Assembly: GCF_013177695.1 (NCBI RefSeq)
Contig: NZ_WOEY01000103.1
Location: forward strand, 1 to 40,777
Source of the DNA: Paraburkholderia solitsugae
GTDB lineage: Bacteria; Pseudomonadota; Gammaproteobacteria; Burkholderiales; Burkholderiaceae
Length of the DNA stretch: 40,777 nt
Reading direction: 5' to 3'
In this document: positions 32,435-38,744 of the stretch, piece by piece
Layout: every line of letters starts with the position of its first letter
Numbering within the stretch: position 1 is the first letter of the stretch
Program-made: the position numbers and the translations under genes
The notes under the pieces: model-generated
Seen by the model: only the letters and a program-made list of their open reading frames with translations
Databases searched by the model: none
What the model was told of the DNA's origin: nothing

Positions 32435-33460
32435 TTATAACGACCCGAAAGCCCGCCGATATTGAATGGCTTCACCGATCTGCTCAGCGCTCGGCATGGC
32501 GGTGCCGGCCAGGTCGGCGATGGTCCGCGCCACCTTCAGGACCCGGTAGTAAGCACGCGCCGACCAGCCGAAGCGCTCGCCGGCCTGGCGCAGCAAAGCT
32601 TCACCGGCGGAGTTGGGGCGGCAGACTTCGTCCACTTCCCGTCCACCCAGCTCGCGATTGGTTTTGCCCTGCCGGGCCAGTTGCCGCTCGCGGGCGGCAT
32701 TCACCCGCAGTGCGATCGACGCGCTGGATTCGCCGGCGGCGGTGGAACGCGCCGACAACTCCGCCGACGTGAGCGCGGGAATCTCGATCTGGATGTCGAT
32801 CCGGTCGAGCAGCGGCCCGGACAGTTTGCGGAGGTAGCGCGCCGCGATTTCCGGCGTGCAGCGGCAGCGGCCATTGGGGTCGCCACGCCATCCGCATGGA
32901 CAAGGGTTCATCGCGGCGATCAACTGGCAGGCTGCCGGAAAATCCGCTTGCAAGGCGGCACGCGAGATTGTGATGCGACCGGCCTCGAGGGGTTCGCGCA
33001 GGGTTTCCAGCACATGGCGGTCGAATTCCGGCAGCTCATCCAGAAACAGCACACCCAGATGCGCCAGGGTGATCTCGCCGGGTTGCGGTGGATTGCACCC
33101 GCCGACCAGCGCCGGTGCGCTCGACGAATGATGCGGCGCGCGAAACGGCCGTTGTCGCCACTGCGACGGTGTAAAGCCGGCCCGGCTGGCGGACAGCAAG
33201 GCCGCCGAGCTGAGTGCTTCATCGTCGGTCATGGGCGGGAGCAGGCTTGGCAGGCGAGCCGCGAGCATCGATTTGCCCGCGCCAGGCGGCCCGACCAGCA
33301 AGATGTTCGGCGCACCGAAATCGATGGCGCTGTTCGTTGTATCGATCACGCTGGCGGTTCGAACGATGTCCCACCTCTTTGTGTTCGCAATGGATACACG
33401 GCAGCGTTCAAATGTGTTCGTTCCGAACTGGTGCGGCAGGTATCGACCCGATACGGCCAT
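32435..33460 (-). pseudogene. comM: comM 3' remnant (Mg-chelatase-like ATPase) fused to repeat R
   Basis: ComM is a hexameric helicase that promotes branch migration during natural transformation; intact proteins have about 500 residues. Here only the part from the Walker A motif onward remains (to codon CTG at 33298): GPPGAGKS, RPFRAPHHSSS, the Walker B LGVLFLDELPEF, the Cys-rich NPCPCGWRGDPNGRCRC and the C-terminal helical domain. The N-terminal ~210 residues, including the Lon-protease-like domain, are absent. The frame continues upstream through repeat R to an ATG at 33460, so 54 unrelated residues ending IDFGAPNIL are joined to LVGPPGAGKS. The hybrid has 341 residues. Loss of function is likely; expression of the hybrid is possible but unsupported by any ribosome binding site. 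Confidence 0.88.
33299..33449 (+). repeat. Repeat R, copy A (at the comM break)
   Basis: A 151-bp sequence from CAAGATGTTCGGCG to GGTATCGACCC that recurs almost identically at 37151-37302 (few substitutions and one 1-bp indel). It abuts the truncated comM directly. The 7-bp CAAGATG at its left edge is shared with the end of the 29-bp direct repeats. I cannot assign it to a named insertion sequence. Confidence 0.9.
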
Positions 33461-33936
33461 CGGACTTTCCTACGCCGTCTGGCAGCTTTTGAGGAGCAAC
33501 GGCCATATGCCATCCTACGTGGTCGGCACGCACCCAGCCCAAAGGACGCGGAATATTAACAACAGTTGTTAAGCAAACCGAGCGAAGTCTAAGGTTCACA
33601 CGGCGGCCCGCCGGCCGCCGTCGAAGTGCCATTCCCCATAGAAGGGGGTGTTTGTACCTTTCGTGGAATTTATGGCGGTTTGACCCTAAAAATCGGTATT
33701 GATCAATGACTTGCGCATTCGCCGATTGCGCGAAAGCCGTGGAGCCGCCGGGCCTTGCTGCAATCAGATCTGCAAGTGCGTACCGCCAGATTTCGCACGA
33801 TTACCCCTGCTTGTGAGAAAAGTGATTTCATAACTTAGGTATTTACCCTAGGTCTCTACCTTCTTAGACTGTGATCACTGGCTGCACACGACCATGTTTG
33901 CAGCGCCGTTCAAAACAATCTCTGGAGGTAGTAATC
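33450..33936. other. Gene-free stretch with two inverted repeats
   Basis: It contains a perfect palindrome TTAACAAC-A-GTTGTTAA (33556-33572) and an 8-bp GC hairpin ACGGCGGC/GCCGCCGT (33600-33621). Near the DUF4148 gene lies CTTAGGTATTTACCCTAGG, another partial dyad. The right half probably carries the promoter of the DUF4148 gene, but I see no clear hexamers. No gene is evident. Confidence 0.5.
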
Positions 33937-34251
33937 ATGAAATCGCTCATCAAGGCTGTTGCAATCGCTCTCGTTCTTGCCGCTCCGGTCGCTTCGTTCG
34001 CGCAGTCGAATCAACCCGTGACGCGCGCCGAAGTCCGCAATCAACTGATCCAGCTCGAGAAGGCGGGTTATAACCCGTCAGTCGCTGATAATGCCACCTA
34101 CCCGGCGGACATCCAGGCTGCGGAAGCACGCGTTGCCGCCCAGAATGGCTCGACGAGCGGCGTTGGTGGCGTGGTGAGCGGGTCATCGGAATCGGGCGCT
34201 CCCGCAGTGCCGGCATTTACCGGCCAACGTTCGCTTTACTCTGGTCACTAA
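33937..34251 (+). CDS. DUF4148 domain secreted protein
   Basis: A 104-residue exported protein. The signal peptide runs MKSLIKAVAIALVLAAPVAS-FAQ, and the mature part has the DUF4148 pattern VTRAEVRNQLIQLEKAGYNP, then YPADIQAAEARVAAQNG, ending in a Gly/Ser-rich tail. The family is abundant in Burkholderia and has no established role. GGAGG (33923-33927) precedes the ATG by 9 nt. It lies between the two R copies, but its GC and codon use are like the core genome. Confidence 0.88.
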   Translation: MKSLIKAVAIALVLAAPVASFAQSNQPVTRAEVRNQLIQLEKAGYNPSVADNATYPADIQAAEARVAAQNGSTSGVGGVVSGSSESGAPAVPAFTGQRSLYSGH

Positions 34252-34341
34252 CCAGTCAGATTGGCGAGTCGTTGGCGACTCACCCGGTCGCTAACATCGC
34301 CTACAGAGCGCGCTGTACCCTCTGAGCGCCCCCATTTGCTG

Positions 34342-34383
34342 AATTGGCCCGCTACCGTGCACTTAGGTGGTAACGGGCCAATT
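34342..34383 (+). terminator. Hairpin after the DUF4148 gene
   Basis: A long stem: AATTGGCCCG pairs with CGGGCCAATT without mismatch, and after one mismatch TACC pairs with GGTA, leaving a 12-nt loop. The right arm is followed by TTCGTATT, a poor T-tract. It lies 90 bp after the stop codon and is the probable transcription end. Confidence 0.6.
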
Positions 34384-34898
34384 TCGTATTGAATCCGCCG
34401 TCCCTCCGGGCGATTGGCTCAGACGCTTGATTCCTTATGAAATCAGGCCGTTTCCGCCGTTCTGAGTGGTTGCTCAACTGTAGCAAGAATAGCAACTACA
34501 GCTGTAGTGGATAGCGTCAAGCAGAATGTCCGGTCGTGTCGGGACGGTCGTCGACCAGCGAGGCTGAATTGCTCTACTTGACCAGCCGAGAGACCGCACG
34601 CGAGGCTCCCCGAAGTGCATTGGGTAAGCGCGCTCCGCGCACCTGGCTGGCGCCCGGCTGATTTTCACGTGGTGGGGGATGGGCTAATTTAGCCATCGTG
34701 TTCTTCGAGGGCGGTCCGCTATCTGAGTGAAGCCGACGTTCGAATGTCCGCCCGAAAGCGCGGCCGAAGGGCCGTAGATGGCCGACAGTCGCCGATTGCG
34801 GGAAGGTGAACTCATTTGGCGCCTATTTGTAGTGAGGCCATCAGTTGGTCGCATGAGCGACCACGAGCAAACAGACGCCAGGCTAGCTCGGTTGCAAG
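34384..34898. other. Gene-poor stretch with palindrome and repeat remnants
   Basis: It holds a perfect 14-bp palindrome ACTACAGCTGTAGT (34496-34509), next to a further CTGTAG at 34479. The part around 34720-34800 (GTGAAGCCGACGTTCGAATG and following) resembles a degenerate intergenic repeat that I have seen in many proteobacterial genomes, where it gives rise to spurious ORFs. I find no credible gene. Confidence 0.45.
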
Positions 34899-34927
34899 TA
34901 GGGTTTAATTGGCCACAAGTCAAGATG
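34899..34927 (+). repeat. 29-bp direct repeat, left copy (att-like)
   Basis: It starts TAGGGTTTAATTGG and ends CAAGTCAAGATG. An identical 29-bp copy is at 37129-37157. The two copies bracket the 2.2-kb repressor-containing block. After this copy the sequence departs from repeat R, whereas after the right copy R continues. Confidence 0.88.
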
Positions 34928-34993
34928 ATAGGGCGACCTAGGCACGGATGAACGTGGAGCGAAGGCTCGGCCTCCGTCGTCTAAACGCTACCT

Positions 34994-35036
34994 GAAAAAG
35001 AAAAAGGGCGTCCCGAACAAGGACCCCCCTTTCTCT
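34994..35036 (-). terminator. Intrinsic terminator for the 320-residue protein gene
   Basis: Read on the minus strand, a G-rich arm (GGGGGGTCC), a loop TTGTTC and GGGACGCCC are followed by TTTTTCTTTTT. It lies about 40 bp after the stop codon of the minus-strand gene ending at 35074. Confidence 0.75.
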
Positions 35037-35073
35037 TTGCTTTCGCTGGACGATTGAATGTGTAACGGCCTGC

Positions 35074-36036
35074 TCACACGACAATCGACGGAACGTGCAT
35101 CAAACCGCACAAATTATCCATTTGTTGTTCGGTCGGCATTGTCGACAACATGCTCATGCTTTGTAACTCTTCGATCAACAGGTCAATCGGATCGTTCCAG
35201 CGGTGACGCACGAGATTCATGACTTCGGCGAGACCCTCTTCCGCATGCAAGTCGGCGTGACGGCTGTGACTCATCTGAGAGATCAACGTCGTAATTGCTT
35301 TGTGAAAATCCGAAACGACGTGGTGGCTCGATCCGAAACGCATGATCGTGCGAGAACCTGACGACAGTTGCTGGGTGAAGAGTTCGCTCATACCGCGCAG
35401 GCCCCGATGCACCCCGATGCCGAAACAGCAGTGCGGCGACTTCTCATCCCAGAAAGAAGGCCAGGTGAGTCTTTCACCGCGTACGCCTTCCACTTCCCCG
35501 AGAAGTGCGATGGGGTGTTCTCCGGACTGCGGGTAGAGTAGGACGCAGAGGTCGGCATACTCGATCTGACGCGCTGCTTCGTTAAGGGTCATGCCGTTTG
35601 AGCCGAACAGATAGGCTTGGGTGTTGGCCAGAAACGCTTGTCCCGATCGCGAATCTTTGCCACACACATAAACACCAACCGAAACGGTTGGGCTAATCAG
35701 ATCGACATTCCGGCTTTTGCCGATGGCTTCCAGCAACTGACGAAGACACGGGAACCCCTCGGTGCTCATTAGATAGGTGCTTAAGAAATACTGCATCCCG
35801 AAATTTTGGATGGCACCGTCCATCATCTTGAGAAAATTCACAGGTGCGTTTCCGCAAAGTGTGGCAAGGGTCTGCGGTACGCCTTCAGGGATGGTTTTCC
35901 CGTAGAAGCGGTACGTTAGGCGCTGCTGGTCGGCGAGCGTCACGAGAATGGCGCCGATATGGGTTGCCCAGTAAGCCAGCGGATTGGTGATCACTCCTGG
36001 GCGAACCAATTCCACTACGTTTGCTTTCATCAGCAT
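35074..36036 (-). CDS. Uncharacterised 320-residue protein in the comM island
   Basis: A soluble protein with no signal peptide or membrane helix; I recognise no family. Visible features: an N-terminal helical part up to about residue 110, then a segment with strand-like VSVGVYVCG, ADLCVLLYP and IALLGEVEGVRGERLTWPSF followed by CCFGIGVHRGLRG, and a C-terminal helical region rich in Met, Glu and Leu. The order Asp, hydrophobic strand, Glu-x-Glu (YADLCVLLYP to GEVEG) vaguely recalls PD-(D/E)XK nucleases but lacks the lysine, so this is only a thought. The start has an ideal AGGAGGT 5 nt before ATG 36036. It lies 42 nt downstream of a phage-type repressor gene on the same strand and ends at a terminator. 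GC content is visibly lower than the core genome. Confidence 0.85.
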   Translation of the reverse strand: MLMKANVVELVRPGVITNPLAYWATHIGAILVTLADQQRLTYRFYGKTIPEGVPQTLATLCGNAPVNFLKMMDGAIQNFGMQYFLSTYLMSTEGFPCLRQLLEAIGKSRNVDLISPTVSVGVYVCGKDSRSGQAFLANTQAYLFGSNGMTLNEAARQIEYADLCVLLYPQSGEHPIALLGEVEGVRGERLTWPSFWDEKSPHCCFGIGVHRGLRGMSELFTQQLSSGSRTIMRFGSSHHVVSDFHKAITTLISQMSHSRHADLHAEEGLAEVMNLVRHRWNDPIDLLIEELQSMSMLSTMPTEQQMDNLCGLMHVPSIVV

Positions 36037-36078
36037 CTCGCACCTCCTAAAAGAAGCAGTGATTTAACTCTTGATCGC

Positions 36079-36813
36079 TCACCACTCGATGTGGTTCGTT
36101 ACACAGCGAGACACGACAACGCCGATGATCCGGACGTCTAGTTCGTCGAACTGAATCGGCGGCATCACCGGATCGAACGAGACGAGCATGATCTCCCTAG
36201 CCCCGTTCTCGCGAACAACTCGGCGGAGACCTGGCGCGCCAACCTCATCGGCGAGGCGATAAATCACCACATCGCCGTTCCGCAGCGTTTCGGCAGACGT
36301 CGGCCCGGCGTCGAACACGATGACGGTGCCAGCGGGGTATTCGACGTTTTCGGGCCGACTGCCCGGATAACGCGTCGCACGGAATAGCGAGAACGTGGTC
36401 GCCACCCAGTGTGCGAACAGGCTCGGGTCCGATGAGTGAGAGGGAGCCGTCGGGTTCAGGGTGAAATGAGGCGCAAACTTGAGCGGTTCGTCGCTGAGCG
36501 TTTCCCAGTCCTCGACGAAAACCGATGTCAACGTCGGCTTGATCGTACGCGTTTCGTGATAGCTGTTGGCGAGGTACTTCTGAGTATCAGCATTCTTACC
36601 GGTCGCTAACCAGTAAGGATCGCAGGCCAACGCTGCGGCGAGCTTCCGGGTCGTTTCACCGCGCGGACGCGCGTGGCCGTTTTCGTAAAGCGAAACGTTT
36701 CGCGGGGCGATACCGATTTTCTCCGCGAGTTCTTGCTGGGTCATCTGTGCTTCATTTCGCTTTTGGACCAGTCGTATCGGCAGACCGACGTCGTCGCCCT
36801 GTATGATTTTCAT
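36079..36813 (-). CDS. XRE-family repressor with S24/LexA-like C-terminal domain
   Basis: A 244-residue phage-type repressor. The helix-turn-helix spans about residues 14-65 (KRNEAQMTQQELAEKIG, then PRNVSLYENGHARP). The C-terminal domain (about 150-240) fits the S24 fold: VIVFDAGPTSAETLRNGDVV around the position of the catalytic Ser, then GLRRVV where the family normally has Lys-Arg. A Ser candidate is present but the catalytic Lys appears replaced by Arg, so self-cleavage is doubtful. ATG 36813 is preferred over a TTG at 36855. The upstream DNA contains repeated ACATCATG-type sites, one overlapping the start codon, consistent with autoregulation. The orphan 320-residue gene follows on the same strand. 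Confidence 0.88.
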   Translation of the reverse strand: MKIIQGDDVGLPIRLVQKRNEAQMTQQELAEKIGIAPRNVSLYENGHARPRGETTRKLAAALACDPYWLATGKNADTQKYLANSYHETRTIKPTLTSVFVEDWETLSDEPLKFAPHFTLNPTAPSHSSDPSLFAHWVATTFSLFRATRYPGSRPENVEYPAGTVIVFDAGPTSAETLRNGDVVIYRLADEVGAPGLRRVVRENGAREIMLVSFDPVMPPIQFDELDVRIIGVVVSRCVTNHIEW

Positions 36814-36902
36814 GATGTGTTTCTCGGTGGATTTTTCTAAAACATCATCTATCAATCATACATCGCATCATGTAAAAATCAAGCTTAAATCAAAACATCA
36901 TG
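36811..36902. promoter_or_regulatory. Putative repressor operator array
   Basis: Variants of ACATCATG occur at 36811-36818 (inverted), 36842-36849 (ACATCATC), 36865-36872 (GCATCATG) and 36895-36902. The 10-mer AAAACATCAT is exactly repeated at 36839-36848 and 36892-36901. The segment is A/T-rich and separates the repressor gene from a divergent short gene, the usual place for a phage-type control region. Confidence 0.55.
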
Positions 36903-36975
36903 TGCATCTCGACGTGCAGGTGCGACGGATCGCACGTTGGCCCCAGCTGGCAAGAGCAGCGTCCGGGGTCATGTC

Positions 36976-37131
36976 ATGCCGAATCGAATCTCTGAATTCA
37001 CCGCGGCTGAACTCCCGGATACAGTTGATCCGCGAGAGTTATTGATCCCGGTTGCGATCGGATCGATCGAGCGGAAACCGCAATGGTTTGTTGAAAATGG
37101 CTACCGTGAGGCAGCAAGATATTTTTGCTAG
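36976..37131 (+). pseudogene. Short divergent gene stopping at the direct repeat
   Basis: An open frame of 51 residues, MPNRISEFTAAELPDTVDPR, then ELLIPVAIGSIERKPQWFVE and NGYREAARYFC. The protein-like composition suggests a real gene, and its place opposite the repressor is where a Cro- or replication-type gene is expected. Its stop codon is the TAG that begins the 29-bp repeat, so the original C-terminus has probably been cut off. No strong ribosome binding site is seen and no family is recognised. Confidence 0.4.
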
Positions 37132-37157
37132 GGTTTAATTGGCCACAAGTCAAGATG
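37129..37157 (+). repeat. 29-bp direct repeat, right copy (att-like)
   Basis: Identical to 34899-34927. Its last seven bases (CAAGATG) are also the first seven of repeat R copy B, which continues without interruption. Confidence 0.88.
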
Positions 37158-37302
37158 TTCGGCGCACCGAAATCAATGGCGGTGTTCGTTGTATCGATCA
37201 CGCTGGCGGTTCGAACGATGTCCCACCTCTCAGTGTTCGCAATGGATACACGGCAGTGTTCAATATGTGTTCGTTCCGAACTGGTGCGGCAGGTATCGAC
37301 CC
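37151..37302 (+). repeat. Repeat R, copy B
   Basis: A near-identical direct copy of 33299-33449. Beyond 37302 the two copies diverge, but both reach GGCAGCTTTT about 40 bp later, so the homologous region may be somewhat longer. Within and after this copy the motif GGCAGGTATCG appears twice (37288 and 37380), as in the repeated transposase-binding sites found at the ends of some insertion sequences (inference). Confidence 0.9.
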
Positions 37303-37449
37303 ACTCCGGACGCTGGACCGCGCGCCACTTGATCGGCAGCTTTTAGTGTGGAGCCGTCATTCATCCCTTGGCGTCGGTCGGCAGGTATCGGCACTCCAAC
37401 ACTCGAGAGTCGAGAACTGGATGCCGTAGAGCCGCCCTCGAGCGACCGC

Positions 37450-37890
37450 TTACAGGTGTCGACACTGTCGTTGGCCTAACGCGGTCTGATCTATGACGCG
37501 CGCCAAAGCGTGTGACGGAACCCATTGGCCTCCCTGTGCAATGAATCGGGAAGCCGCGTCGACGACTGTTTGGTTGCTGTCATCATCGAATACTGCAAAG
37601 ACGGGTGCGACGACCGACTCCGCGAGGGCAAACTGCTGCTTTTCGAATCTGCTCGGGTCGATGCGGCCTTCGGCATCGAAAGAGAGAATGGAAAACGTGC
37701 TCCGAACGACGTGCCCCGGGTTTCTCGCCACAAGCTCGACCACGACGCTGGCCATTCGCGCTCGTTGCCCCGCAAAAACGGGCAGACAGTGGCTTGCCGG
37801 ATCTCGCAGCATCCGGTCAAACTTGGTGCTTGACAGCCGCCAGAGGGTATCGTCACGAGCGATCAGAAACGTTCGGCAAGAAAAGCCCAT
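37450..37890 (-). CDS. Conserved hypothetical protein (Burkholderia accessory-DNA type), 146 residues
   Basis: A soluble protein beginning MGFSCRTFLIARDDTLWRLS. It has TKFDRMLRDPASHCLPVFAG, VVELVARNPGHVVRSTFSIL, a central FDAEGRIDP and a C-terminal GGQWVPSHALARVIDQTALG. I recall closely similar proteins in mobile or plasmid DNA of Burkholderia, without a known function. ATG 37890 is preceded by AAGGGG. The frame is open further upstream (to 38109) but that extension is Arg/Pro-rich and not protein-like, so the shorter form is preferred. Confidence 0.72.
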   Translation of the reverse strand: MGFSCRTFLIARDDTLWRLSSTKFDRMLRDPASHCLPVFAGQRARMASVVVELVARNPGHVVRSTFSILSFDAEGRIDPSRFEKQQFALAESVVAPVFAVFDDDSNQTVVDAASRFIAQGGQWVPSHALARVIDQTALGQRQCRHL

Positions 37891-38584
37891 GATTCTGCCC
37901 CTTACACCAACGGTGATGCTCGCCACTATCGGCAAGATCCGACAGCGCGCCTTCTTCGCAGGGGATCCGCCGCTGTACCTTACACCGCGCGCATGACCAG
38001 GCTTCGCGTCGTCTCGGTCGATGTCCGGCTCCGCTGGGCCTTTCCTGCACGTGGAGCACGGCGCAGTCATCGCGCTCGTGAAATCGAAGTCAGTCGCGCA
38101 CGCAGGCAATCGCGGTTGCGTGGAACCACGCCACAGGCTTGGCCACGCCCCGCTGCGGGCCTCGCGCGCCCTTCTCGTCCAGAAAGTATCCCGCGCTAAC
38201 GATGGGTGTGGCGACTACCTACCTGGCGACATAGGTGCCACATCGGATCGCTGCACTTGCTCTCAAGCACGACGTGGTCCCATAGAACATCGCACACACT
38301 CTGTGATAGCGTCATGTATGGCTCCGGTCGTCCACGGGTCTTCGGACCCCATTGAGCTTCGAGCTCGTACGTCTCTGGGCTTGTCCAAGCCGGGGCGCGC
38401 GAGGCTACCCTACACCCCGAGCGTCACGCAGTCACCAATACCACTCGTGGATCTGAGGCGGAGCCTCGTTAGATCCTCTATGGACAGGATGCTTCGACGG
38501 TGCGGCGTTAGCGCATAGCAAGTCCAGGACCGGCACCGCTGAGCGACACCGGCACCCACGCAGTGTGGTAACAGTGGAGGGAAC
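37891..38584. other. Gene-poor accessory stretch
   Basis: About 690 bp between two genes with no credible coding region; open frames here have irregular composition. It contains scattered short dyads such as CACGACGTGG near 38268, but no recognisable insertion-sequence end, integrase or tRNA. It probably consists of remnants of older insertions. Confidence 0.5.
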
Positions 38585-38713
38585 TTGCGGGCTGGCGCTC
38601 CGTGGGCGGAACTGATAGTCCGCATCAAAGGTGATGCGTGGAAGCTGAGGGACAAAGTGCTCGAAGAGTTGCGCATGAAGAAATATGCCGGGGGTGCGGA
38701 GTCGACAAGCTAG
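38585..38713 (+). CDS. Possible small protein or gene remnant, 42 codons
   Basis: A TTG-initiated frame with GGAGG 3 nt upstream encodes a basic, helical peptide (APWAELIVRIKGDAWKLRDK, then VLEELRMKKYAGG). Its stop is 31 bp before the helicase ATG on the same strand. The composition looks protein-like, so it may be a small operon partner or the end of a broken gene. No family is recognised. Confidence 0.3.
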   Translation: MRAGAPWAELIVRIKGDAWKLRDKVLEELRMKKYAGGAESTS

Positions 38714-38744
38714 GTATCTATCAACCCATGACTACGCGGAAGTT

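Noticed and set aside
33231..33572. Plus-strand frames through repeat R (beginning MFGAPKSM), found in both R copies
   Set aside because: Both R copies keep the start, but they diverge after R and one ends soon after; no domain and no ribosome binding site. Treated as part of a non-coding repeat.
34684..34923. 79-codon minus-strand frame before the left 29-bp repeat
   Set aside because: It contains HSNVGFTQIADR-type sequence that I associate with translated intergenic repeats in proteobacteria, and its start lies within the 29-bp repeat; probably non-coding.
33299..37302. AbaR-type or complete transposon in comM
   Set aside because: No tni-type transposition genes, no terminal inverted repeats and no target duplication of comM are seen; only the choice of target gene is shared.
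37493..37996. Plus-strand frame of 167 codons opposite the 146-residue gene
   Set aside because: The minus-strand product resembles a family I recognise and has a ribosome binding site; the plus frame has neither.
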